From Ulota crispa (lineage: Eukaryota; Streptophyta; Bryopsida; Orthotrichales; Orthotrichaceae): 64,000 nucleotides of DNA. The translations under genes and the position numbers were made by a program. Numbering within the stretch: the first letter of the stretch is position 1; each line of letters begins with the position of its first letter. Positions 48,333 to 58,508 of this stretch are shown here, piece by piece. The notes under the pieces are model-generated. The model made no database searches and was not told where the DNA came from. It saw nothing but the letters and a program-made list of their open reading frames with translations. The stretch is from assembly GCA_963920765.1 (NCBI GenBank), contig OY987251.1:14945219-15009218 (forward strand). Reading direction: 5' to 3'.

Positions 48333-50941
48333 TTACCGTCCGTACCAACCTTTGGCAGGTGGAACTTCGTTTCTGGCACTGGAGTCGCCATTCATCAGCC
48401 TGTCCAGCACAACATTCAAGTCCACAGAGGTGCCATTTTCGGTCAGCCTGCGCACAACAGCCCGAACCTGGTCTCTGCCAAACCCCATGCCTGCTACTTT
48501 GTCGATCACTTCGTCCACGGAGACGCGATTGGCAGGCACAGGGGCAGGTCCTCCGTCCGACCCCATGGAGGCTTGAACTGGTCGAGCGGTAGGAAGGTTT
48601 TGGTAACCCCCACCAGGGCCAGCAGGCGCGGGACTCACAGGCTGAGCCATGCGGTACTGCGGAGGAGCATACTGGTTATACGCCTGCGCTGCATCCCGGC
48701 CTTGCGGAGGTTGCGCTTGCGGTGCTTGAGGATGGTAGGCACCGGGCATAGCAGGTGGACCGCCAGCGTTGCGAGGAGAATCGAACATCTGACCCCCACC
48801 CGGTCCATGCTGCTGCTGCTGCTGCTGCTGCTGGCTGGGCGGCACTTGTTGCATTGGGCCCATGGATGAAGGTGGCGGTGGAGCAGGGAGCGGCAAGAAA
48901 CGAAGCTCGTAGCCTCCAGGCACCGGTGGAGGGGCGAGCTCTTGGTTGTACTTCCCCTGCGGTGTTCCGTACGGACTGGAAACCTCTTGGTTGAGGGGAC
49001 TGTAATGCTGCTGCGACATGGCTGCACCTGGGCCCGGTGGTCCTGGTTGCTGTTGCTGACCGTAGAAAGGTTGCATTTGACCGGAATGTGGAGGTGCCCC
49101 TGGTGGGGCCTGCTGAGCTTGGTATTGAGGTTCCGGGGGTGCCTGCGCCTGTAACTGCTGATGCCCTGGAAGAGGATGCGGGGCCTGGGACTGAGAACTT
49201 TGCGGCGGCATCTGTGCAGGCTGAGGGGGGCCCTGCAGCTGCAGTTGATGCTGCAGAGGGGGGTGCACGCCTTGCATCTGCTGCTGTGGAAGAGGAGCGT
49301 TTTGTCCCTGCGCTTGCAGCTGTGGGGCGAGCTGTCCCTGTGGATGCATCTGCTGGTGCGTGGGTGGTCCTTGCATTTGGAGCTGCTGCTGCTGCTGATG
49401 ATGCAGCGGCGGGGGCAGACCTAGCTGCTGCAACTGGAGTCCTTGCGAGGGGAGCTGACCCTGAAGCTGCTGTTGCTGTGGCTGCATTTGCTGAGGGGGC
49501 TGGGGCAATTGCTGAAGAGACGGTTGAAGCTGTTGGGGCTGCTGCTGCTGCAAGAACGGAGCTGGTTGTGCAGGTGGAGCCTCCACAAGTTTCACTGTTG
49601 ACATCGGCAGTGATGCTTCAGTGGTCTCAACAGCGGGCGCCGAAACCACCGGTGGGGGAATCTCACGCTTAGCACTCAGCTGTAGCTTTTCAAGCTTCAT
49701 CTGCTCTTCAGCAATTTCCTGCTTATCGCGCAATACCTGCACACTTCGTTGAACCTGCAATATGTGGCACAAAGCATCAAATTCAGTAGAGTAACAGGAA
49801 CGTATTCTATGTCAAAACTTTCCATGGTGATACCTTATATGCATGCAAGAAGCAGAAACCCTAACAGCACCACAGATACGAAACACCATGGAGATGGGGT
49901 CGCATACTTCAGAAATTATATACTAGAACCCATAGTTGAGCGCAAACCTCTGCTTCATCAGGACCACGAATACCGACGATCACCAATCGGGCAAAACGGT
50001 GGAAGTCCCAGCAGAGGATGACGAAGAATATAAACCAAATCTACTGTGAAGAATTACCAAAGTATGGGTAGAGTTGATGAGAAAAACAGTGTCACCTCTC
50101 GAATCATGTTCTCCAAGGATCTCAATTTTCCATCAGTTGCACCAAAGTTATCAGCAGCCTCAACTTTGATTTTATCGACTGAGTGCTCCATGCGCAAGCT
50201 ATTGGATTCCAATTGTGTCAGTCGGCCGCTCATGCCTTCCAAAACCCGCAATAAGTTGTCTGCATACTTCTTCATTGTCCGTTCCACAGCCGCCACAGTT
50301 GCGGTTTCGACTGCTTCCTTGTCGGGACGCACATTCAATTCATACGAAGGAGCATGATTGCGCTGCTCCACCAATACCATCTCACAATGTCAAATTTAAC
50401 TGAATACAAACACCCCAAGAAACAAAGAAAAAGGACATTGCCATTCCTTACGATTTGACTACTATTGCAGTCAAAGCGCTCGAAATCGAAGCATCCGCAA
50501 TTTATTGATTTAGGACTAGACAAAAAATCAACCTACGTGAGAGTAAACAAATATAGCTGTAAACTTTGATCATGGCTTACATAGTCATGGTTAACAAGCT
50601 CGCAACAATCGCTACCAATAAAAGAAGCTTTGAAGACATCAGGTCAACGTCAAATTTCGCGATAGTAATGAAAGAAAAAAAAAGGGCAGGAAACGTACAG
50701 AATTTGCAGGTTGAGACTGCTGCCACCCGCGCAGGCTATCATCCGCCTTCCCCTTACCCCCTGTCTCCACGATCGGCTGGAAATCCATGCTCGGCAAGAT
50801 GTCATCGCCGGAAAAATACACAGGCGTAGAATTTTGCGCGCCATGGTACCCGGAGTTCGAGTTAGGTTGCAGCAAATCGAAGAAAGGCTCATCCTTCGAA
50901 TACGGATTCCCACTCGACGACGAAGATCCTAGATGATCCAT
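48333..50941 (-). CDS. DUF1421 protein of the FLOE1 type, Q/P-rich and prion-like
   Basis: Three minus-strand exons, 50941-50699, 50362-50096 and 49754-48333, join in phase 0 to 643 aa. The N-terminus (MDHLGSSSSSGNPY) is Ser/Asp-rich. Residues ~85-220 are predicted coiled coil (DNLLRVLEGMSGRLTQLES, LRDKQEIAEEQMKLEKL). Residues ~240-570 are Gln/Pro-rich disorder with a CAG-encoded Q run. The C-terminal ~50 residues are the DUF1421 core (DKVAGMGFGRDQVRAVVRRL, DLNVVLDRLMNG), which looks UBA-like. The same architecture defines Arabidopsis FLOE1 (At4g28300), a condensate-forming protein that responds to water content in seeds. Orthology with FLOE1 rather than a paralogue is an inference. GC-rich codon use contrasts with the AT-rich surroundings. 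Confidence 0.9.
48808..48833 (-). repeat. (CAG)n run encoding polyglutamine
   Basis: About 26 bp of pure TGC/CTG on the plus strand, giving a CAG-encoded run of 8 Gln in the DUF1421 protein. The other Q stretches in this protein use mixed CAA/CAG codons and are interrupted by P, L, M and H. Confidence 0.85.
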
Positions 50942-51660
50942 TGCGCATGAACCACAATACTAACAACACGAACACACCGAAGCTCTTCAAAAACAACAGA
51001 ATCCGATCAAAAATCTCTCAATTGCAAACGCGATCCCTTTTCCTGCTCTCGCCAAATTGATCAGAAACCCCAATTGCACTCAAACCCCAATAACCCAATT
51101 TACAGCACCTCCAACACTGAATCAAATTCCCCAATTCAAGCTATCGCACTTCGCAGTGACATCACTGACTCCACACGAAACCCCAACCCTAAGAGAGCAC
51201 CACCCGATGCAGCCAAGCAAACATGACAAAGCTGTAAACAAGTCAGACCCCACCAAGAAAGAAAAAAGGAGAAAAGCAAAAATCACCGCGCTTTCGTCAC
51301 CAAAACAATCAGTCAAAAGAAACTAAGTTACACCCCAGTGGAGCCTACTTTACGAAGGAGCTGAGAAGCACCGCCATTGATTTGAGAGGCGCAAGTCATG
51401 GCAATCGATCCCTTCAGCGTGGGCAAGAAGCATCGTCGCGGATGACTGATGACTGGGAAGCACAGGACGACCTGATCAAGGGACCTCCAACGACGAGCGC
51501 GATTACACGCACTCCACCATGCTTCGACGGATGGCGCTCCCAGTCCGTCAAGCGGCAACCGGGGGGGCATCTTTTTGACCTGCCCTATGACCACTCGTTA
51601 CTGTTTGTGCGGTCGCAAAGGGCAGGTAGAAAGAGGGCATCGTAAGAGCATCTCCTGTCA
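50942..51660 (-). promoter_or_regulatory. Upstream region and probable 5' UTR of the DUF1421 gene
   Basis: The stretch from the start codon to about 51640 is richer in GC than the spacer beyond it and contains only unrelated short frames. It probably holds the 5' UTR and core promoter. I could not single out a TATA box or start site. Confidence 0.35.
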
Positions 51661-51665
51661 CCTGC

Positions 51666-51897
51666 TTAACCCTTCAAGGACTGAGCTACTAAAATACATA
51701 CTATGTATAATTGGCATTTGCTGCCAACAAAAAGTTTTAATTTGGGGTTTTGACTACCTCATTAGAACAGCATTGATCTATATTCTAATTTTTTTGTTAA
51801 TTTCAAATGTAATAAAGGTGTGGATGCATTCCAAATACAAGAAAAATGCTCCATATTGTATTGGTCACAAAGGGCTACCTTGTCCTTTAAGGGTTAA
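51666..51897. mobile_element. Miniature element with TTAA flanks and CCCTTCAAGGAC ends
   Basis: About 232 bp including TTAA on both sides. The left end is TTAACCCTTCAAGGACT and the right end is TGTCCTTTAAGGGTTAA, giving a 12-bp terminal inverted repeat with one mismatch. It is non-coding. This is the better of two TTAA-bounded elements in the window (the other is at 32505). A TTAA target and CCCT ends are known for piggyBac. Confidence 0.5.
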
Positions 51898-54412
51898 TCT
51901 TACACCCCGCAGGGTATTTCAAAATACTTGCAAAATGGGACGTATTTTGTCCCCTTGGGCGGTGTAGGGTTAAAGAAGCTTTTGGAAACTAGGTTTGGAG
52001 GGAAAGGGAGCACGAAGTAGCGAGGTGGAGCATGAAGTTCTCTTGCAACCTGGCATGTCCCTACAACAGTGCAATAACAACGTCAAGGATCCCTCTTGCC
52101 CTAATTTCATTGTTTTTGGTTCCATGTGCAAGAGCCATTGAGGGGACTTGCTATGAATGTGGCTTAGCCCGAAAGGCCTTGCGCCTACACATCAACAAGT
52201 AGCTTGTTGTTGGAGACTTAAAACAAAAAAGCCGTTACGGCTTGAACTGGCAGGGCTCATTTGGCGAGTGACAAGAGATGCTCTAAGGCAATATGCCCAA
52301 AAATCGTCACTTTAAGGGTATTTTGGATTTTCATGGTCTTCCCAAGACAAAGATATCTTTTGTCTAATTTTTAAACAAATAAAAATAGATGTAAAATGAA
52401 ACACAATTATTTTCATATTTTTTGAAGCATTGTTGAATTGTTGATGAATTTTTAAATTTTTCTGTAATAGGCACCTATTTGTGACTTGTAAGTCTCCCAA
52501 AATTTATACCCTTGAAATTTGTAAAGAGATAGGTGAAATCAAGAAGTCTAATTGGCTCTTGCAAAAGAATATGCTTTTTTTTGTCCACTCAATGGCTAAA
52601 GAGGGTCCATTTAAGGACCACTACACATTCATTCCTAAGCTAATTATAGGACGCTTTAGGTGAGAGAGTTGCAATTCAAGTAGACTACCTTATTTCAATT
52701 CTTTTGCTTAGTGCTACTAATATAGTTAGGATCTCCAATGAATAATGAAGTATATTTCATCCATGGATGAATCGACACTCCTTTCACTACATCCAAACAT
52801 ATAGAGGGTTTCTCATAGATGTTTCTTACAAATAAATTTTCACTTATAACGCCAAATTTGTTAAATTGGGAAAAATAGAGGTACCATTTTGTATTCCACT
52901 TGAATCCAAAATACTCCCCTCAAACTAGATTCAAAAGTATCAGATTCAGTCTGAACCACTAAGATTTTTTCCCTCTCAAATTCCTCCTCTCAGGTGAGGA
53001 CATGTGTACCAAAAAAAACGCTAGAGCTCAGTTTGGGGCTTGCTTTGGGGTGATCACCCTAAACCTTCAGAAGTCCCAAAATGACCATTTTGGTCCAATT
53101 TAACAAATATGGCGATTTATCTCAAGTGATAATTGACTTTTTGAATGAAAGTTGTTTGTTATTTCTAGTTTCATGAAAACAAGGCAAATAATACATTTAT
53201 TCAATAATAGAAGCAAAATTAATGTGTGTAAGGAAGTAAAACAAGGGTTGGGATTAAATTGTTAAATTAGGTGTTTTAGTATAGTGTAGTGTGTAGTGAG
53301 TTTGTTCCAAGGTTTATTCAAGCAACACATTCTAGAAATGATGATGGCACAATATAGAATCTGAACTAAATGTAGAAATTTTGTTACAAAGCCACCGGAC
53401 TAAAAATATATAATTATTGAACAGCAATATATCAGTTTACGGATGGTTAACAAGTTGCCTATATTTGAACAGCCCTATGCTTATTTTTATTTCTTCTTAC
53501 TATACTTTGAGAGCAATATTTAAAATGACCACCAAGTTAGAATTGGATGAGTATAAATTTTAAAAAATACATTAGAATCAACATATTCAAATATAAGCAA
53601 TTCTTGATTTAAAAACAACAAAGTAATAGTTTTGGTTTTAGGATTGATACATCACTTGTAAGCAAGCTTGTAAAATTTTCTTAGATACAAACTTCAAAAT
53701 AATAGTCTCACATGTTTGCATATGACAATGTCACATTAAATAATTTATGGAATATCCAAAGTTTGAAATTAGAAAACCATTTTTTATTTTTTTGGAAATG
53801 TATGTAAAATCTTGAGAGATAGTCTTGTATATATATTGAGAGACATGTTGATGTTTTGCCAAAACATTACAAAGTCTTGTATGATTTGCATAATTAAAAA
53901 TCAAATGAAAAATCTAGAAAGTCAAGAGTTCTATGACAATTTGAAATTAGGTAGATGTTGGATAATATTGTAAAGTACTTACATGTTTTTGTAACAAGCA
54001 TTAACAATATGTTCTTTATAAAATAATAATGATTTTGGATACTACACTATATCAACATCATTTAAGTTGGTAAGGTTTATTATGTGCTTTTGATAGAAAT
54101 CCTAGATATTCATAATAAAATTAGGAATAAATCCATTGAATATAACATGTAGCAATGTTTTAAAGTATTTTTTGGTTTTTCATGACCTTGTGGATTCAAA
54201 AACAATTTTATCTACAAAAAAACTTAAAATTTCAAGAGAATTCATGGAAAGTAACATACATATTTTGCATTGTAAGTGACATTGGATCACAATTATCACA
54301 TAAGTAGTCAACAAATAATTAGATTTGCAAATGAAAAGCAAATTTGACTTCTTAAAATACGGATATAAAAGTGCAATTTTACTAGCTTAAAAATTTCATA
54401 TCTAAACTTTAG
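51898..54412. other. Spacer, no gene recognised
   Basis: A mixed-composition stretch (51960-52290) is followed by AT-rich DNA. No protein family, RNA gene or paired repeat was recognised. The part next to 54413 should include the 3' UTR of the SET-domain gene. Confidence 0.45.
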
Positions 54413-55024
54413 TTACAATTTTTTGTAACATCTAGTTGTTTGAAATGTTGGGTTTCCTGGTAAAGGTTCACCAACTTTGTTTGAAACAATACGCCATATG
54501 TTACCTAATTTTTTTGATTCACCTAATTTAAATTTACTAAATTTAAAAGGAACAAATGTCAAAACATCACTTAATAAAGTTCTTACATCTCTTACTAGTG
54601 GCAACGTTCTTGAGTTGGGAGTTTTACCAGAATTCTGTGCTCGTAAAGTATTAGTACTTATTCCAACCCATGTTTTTGTGTGAGTTTCAAGTTCTATTGG
54701 TGTGGGATGCCTAAAATTCTTATGTAACCAAAAGGCCCATTCTTTTGCTTTTGGCCATGGTTGAAGTTGACTACTTTCACCCCTTGCATGGATTGTACCC
54801 TCAATCCAACTAAAAATACGATGAATCTCATCTTGTGTAAACAAGCCTTCTTCCCAATCCTCAATGTTCTTAATTTTCTCTTCAACATTTGTTGTGTCCA
54901 AATTTGTAGTTTTTGTTTTACCTCTTGATTCCTTTAAAAAAAGAATAAAATTTAGCATACTATATTATTGGATTTTTGGAAAACATAATCATAAGAACAA
55001 ATATATATATATACATATATATAC

Positions 55025-55118
<94 letters not shown>

Positions 55119-57537
55119 TACAATTTACCAAGAAAATCTTAGGCTTGTAATTGAATAATACCTCTTTTGTTCCTGCAATATTTTGAGTAGTATCAATTTC
55201 ACTCAATTTTTCTTCTACATTGCCTGAGCAACTTGTTTTCATAGCCAAATCATATTGATTTAAATAAGGAGTGTTACTTGAATATGGACTTTTTTTTATG
55301 CTTCTTGATGATTGAGTAGGAGGAAAACATGATGGACTTGCGCACTTTGGTAAATCAAATGATGGATTTACGCATTTTGTCAAATCAAAGAAAGAAGAAA
55401 AACTTCCTGAACTTTCATGCTTTGTTAGTTTAGATTCTGCCAATAATCTGTCAATATCTTCTACACCCATTAAAACACACTTGTCATTGTCTTTTAGAGG
55501 TAGAGGAATTTTCACAGAGAGTGGTAAACCATCGTTTTTTAGTGCTTGAGTAACTCTAGATTCTGATACATAATGTTCTTGGGAAAACTTAGTAAGTGGT
55601 AAAGTTTCACCTTTCAAAACATATTTGTTAAAGTTTGCAGTCAGATATGATGGTGATGCTTTTGAAGTTGTGGATAAGGAATCAACTTCATCACTAGAGT
55701 CTTGTACTAGTTGATTACGAGATTGACATGTTGAATGAGTGAATCTAGAGTCTACACTCCTAAAGCTCTCAGAATCTACATCATCACCAAAATCAGGCAG
55801 TGCCTGAAGGTGTGAATATGTAGCTTCAATTAAGTGTTCAACTGTTTCTACCTCATCTATAATTTCAAGCTCTGCAAGTTTTGCTTTTGCCAGTAGGATA
55901 CCTTTCTTTAAGAAAATAGCTTTTTGTTTAGTAAGACGGAGTTCTTCAGTATGGTGTTTTAAGTTTTCTACCTCTATTTCTTCTTGATTTGAAAGTGGCA
56001 AGTTAGTGAGCAAAGCCATTTTCAATCGATCTAATCTTTGTAATTCGTAAATGTTGTGGGTTTCCATTTCATTCAAGATAGCCACATAACGTGGAATACT
56101 TCGTTGCATTACAACAAAAGAAACTTTTGCAATAAATGCACGGCAATTCTTTGATCCACATAAACAAATCTCCGCATATTTCACGTCATCAGGGTATTCC
56201 CAACTAGAATTGTTGTCATTTGAACAAAACAACAACCAAACAACTCAAAAATTATTCAAAATTCCATTGTATAGATTTTCAAATGTAATAACATTCATAA
56301 ACATCAATAGTTATAAATAACAAAAGCAAACAACTCTGTAAAACAAATTTATCAAAAAGGTAACAAACTAATATTTCTAACACAATCAACTTCCAAAATT
56401 CAAAAAGTCAAAATGCTAAACTCTTCCAATATCACTTACTTGTAATCAAATGTTAAAGAATCTCCTACAAAACAGTACTTCATGGTTTTTCCAACAATGT
56501 AGAGCTTCCCGTTTTGCCATCTATACTATAAACCAACAAAAATTTAGATTGTTATGTGGACCATAAGCCATTTCAAAACAATCAAAATACTATCAATAAA
56601 ATCTATATTCCATACACAAAACATACAATTCCAAACCTTTTCTATAGTTCTAATAAAGAAACATGAAATATTCTCAAATCTCATGTTTTCTAAAATTAGG
56701 TCAAAACCAAATTAGGCTTAAAATATTATGTTTCAAAATTGATGAATTATTGATGAGAGACAAAGAGAATTTGATTGATGTTGAATGTAAAAGTTTGAAT
56801 ATGACTCTAATTTTGTAGTGTAGATGTACAGTCAATCAATCACCACTTTCCCAACTTGGAACTTATGCTGAAAATACTATTGATGAAGCAAATGGTGGTG
56901 GTAGAATCAAGGCTGACATTTCAAACACTTCCACATTTGGGTCACAGCTATGGTTGGCAAATCCGGCAACTTCTTTGTAAGTATTGAGAACAAAAGTGGG
57001 AATGCCGTCTTTGCCAATGCCTTGCAATCGCTCACCTTGCCATTTGCCAACAATGGTGTTCAAGTCAATTCTCTTGTCTTTAATACTTTTCAAATATTTC
57101 TTCAAGGACGTCATCTCTCCAGTGAACACAAATGCTAGCCGTCCAGAGTCGATGTCCTCAGTTGTAAAGAGTTCTTCCCCGGCAATGCCAAGTCGAACAT
57201 CCACTTTGGGCAAGTGAAGAAAAGTGTTGGGAATGCACATTCCCTCACAAGCACACTCCACACTACAAGTCCTTCTCCAAGAATTGCAGGCACAGCCATA
57301 CTGGCATTGAAAGATGCCGTCAATGGTTTTGTTGGCGCACTTGCAAGTTTGCTTTGCCATGATTTCATTAATGTCCAATGATACGGCATTGTACTGCTTT
57401 TTGCACGGGATTCCCTCGTCCAACCCGTTCTCGACATCGGCAATGCGCTTCACTATTTTGTTGCGCCTTGTTTGTGTTTCTGCACTTTTTCTAAAATTAA
57501 AAATCCTGACAAGCTTCATGGATTTTTTGATTAACAA
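54413..57537 (-). CDS. SET-domain lysine methyltransferase with Cys-rich pre-SET and post-SET
   Basis: Minus-strand exons: 57537 (or 57490)-56918, 56520-56440, 56203-55162 and 54931-54413, all in phase. Exon 1 holds a Cys-rich AWS/pre-SET-like cluster ([28 protein letters not shown]) and the first half of SET ([20 protein letters not shown]). Exon 2 completes SET with the catalytic-type Tyr (DSLTFDYN). Exon 3 opens with a post-SET motif ([12 protein letters not shown]). The S-adenosylmethionine-binding NHSCDPN and the FDY motif are both kept, so activity is plausible; the substrate is unknown. About 500 further residues contain coiled coil, a Ser-rich stretch and a C-terminal globular part (WAFWLHKNF) that I do not recognise. 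The first donor is inferred as AT|GTCAGC. A good acceptor at 57491 suggests unseen upstream exons, so the start is uncertain. Confidence 0.8.
55001..55118. repeat. Long (AT)n microsatellite filling half an intron
   Basis: About 118 bp of TA dinucleotides with a few TACATATATA interruptions at its left end. It lies in the 230-bp last intron (54932-55161) of the SET-domain gene. Confidence 0.95.
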
Positions 57538-57996
57538 AATGATGATTTTATCACATAGAATCGGTCTATTGTTGACATCTTTGTCAAATTCACAACACTA
57601 AATATTATAGTTTCATATTTCCATTAATTATGCATTCCTCTATTTTTTGTAATTTTTTAATTCAAACTTGTTTCTTTTTTTCTTTTTCCAAAGTGTTTTT
57701 TGTAATTGCAACTTATGTAAGCCAAAAATACAACATAGCTTTATTGCTACTGACGTTTTACCATTTGTGTTATATGATGAAAAACGTTTTTTCCAATAAT
57801 TGATGCCTATTGCACATTGGGAGGGTTGGAAGGGCTGCTAGCTTCTAATTTAGTATCTTAATACATTATTATTTTTGCCAAAACTAGCATAGAGAAGAAC
57901 ACGAGAAGGGGTCAAATTGAATAAAAATTGGAAATTTGAAAAAATGAGGAGGAAAAAAAGAAAAGGTGCATATGTTCTTTGAAATAGTGTGCAATA
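57538..57996. other. Upstream region of the SET-domain gene
   Basis: AT-rich. It may contain the promoter, or an intron leading to upstream exons. Nothing decisive was seen. Confidence 0.35.
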
Positions 57997-58508
57997 AAGG
58001 CTACTTCACACTATGGCCAAAGGTCTAAGAGGTTGTTGATTTTAGATTGCAAGAAATCAAGAGCGGCCTCTTGACCCTTCATATTAGAGGTCAAACTCCA
58101 AAATCAATTGCCTTTTACAATGCCTACATGGCGTTATTTTTTAGCCAAAGCAATGACCTCTTGAAAAAGGTTTGGGTAAAGCATAAATGGAGATCCAAAC
58201 TATGATCAAAAGGCAATCTAGTAGTTTTCATAAATTAATCAAAAAATAATTAGATTTGACCATTAAATTGGAAAATTTGGACTTTGGGATTGGCTTTTGG
58301 AGGCTACACATACTATGGTCATTCAAGTCAAGAGGTAGTGAAAGGTTATTGCTATTAGTTTGAACTTTGGACTTGGCCTTTGTGGAGATTTCACATTTAG
58401 GCTAGCCAAAAATTTCAAAAACAATATTTTGTTGTCTATTTCAACTTATTTCTTTGACCTTTCACCCACGTCCTCTTGACTTGGTCAACCATAGTCTAAA
58501 GTTGCTCT
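57997..58508. mobile_element. Non-autonomous DNA element, ends AGGGYGGCTTCACACTATG, copy 2 (decayed)
   Basis: The left end AAAGGCTACTTCACACTATG and right end CATAGTCTAAAGTTGCTCT correspond to those of the element at 44007-44717. Inside are the same word series (GGCCAAAGGTC, AATTTGGACTTTGGGATTGG, TTCAAGTCAAGAGG). It lacks the tandem 74-bp units and is more AT-shifted, so it looks older. Confidence 0.7.

Noticed and set aside
48315-49672. Long plus-strand frames (for example an Ala/Val-rich one of 211 codons) opposite the DUF1421 gene.
   Set aside because: They come from reading the antisense of CAG/CCN-rich coding DNA. The minus strand has the conserved DUF1421 motifs and correct splice sites.
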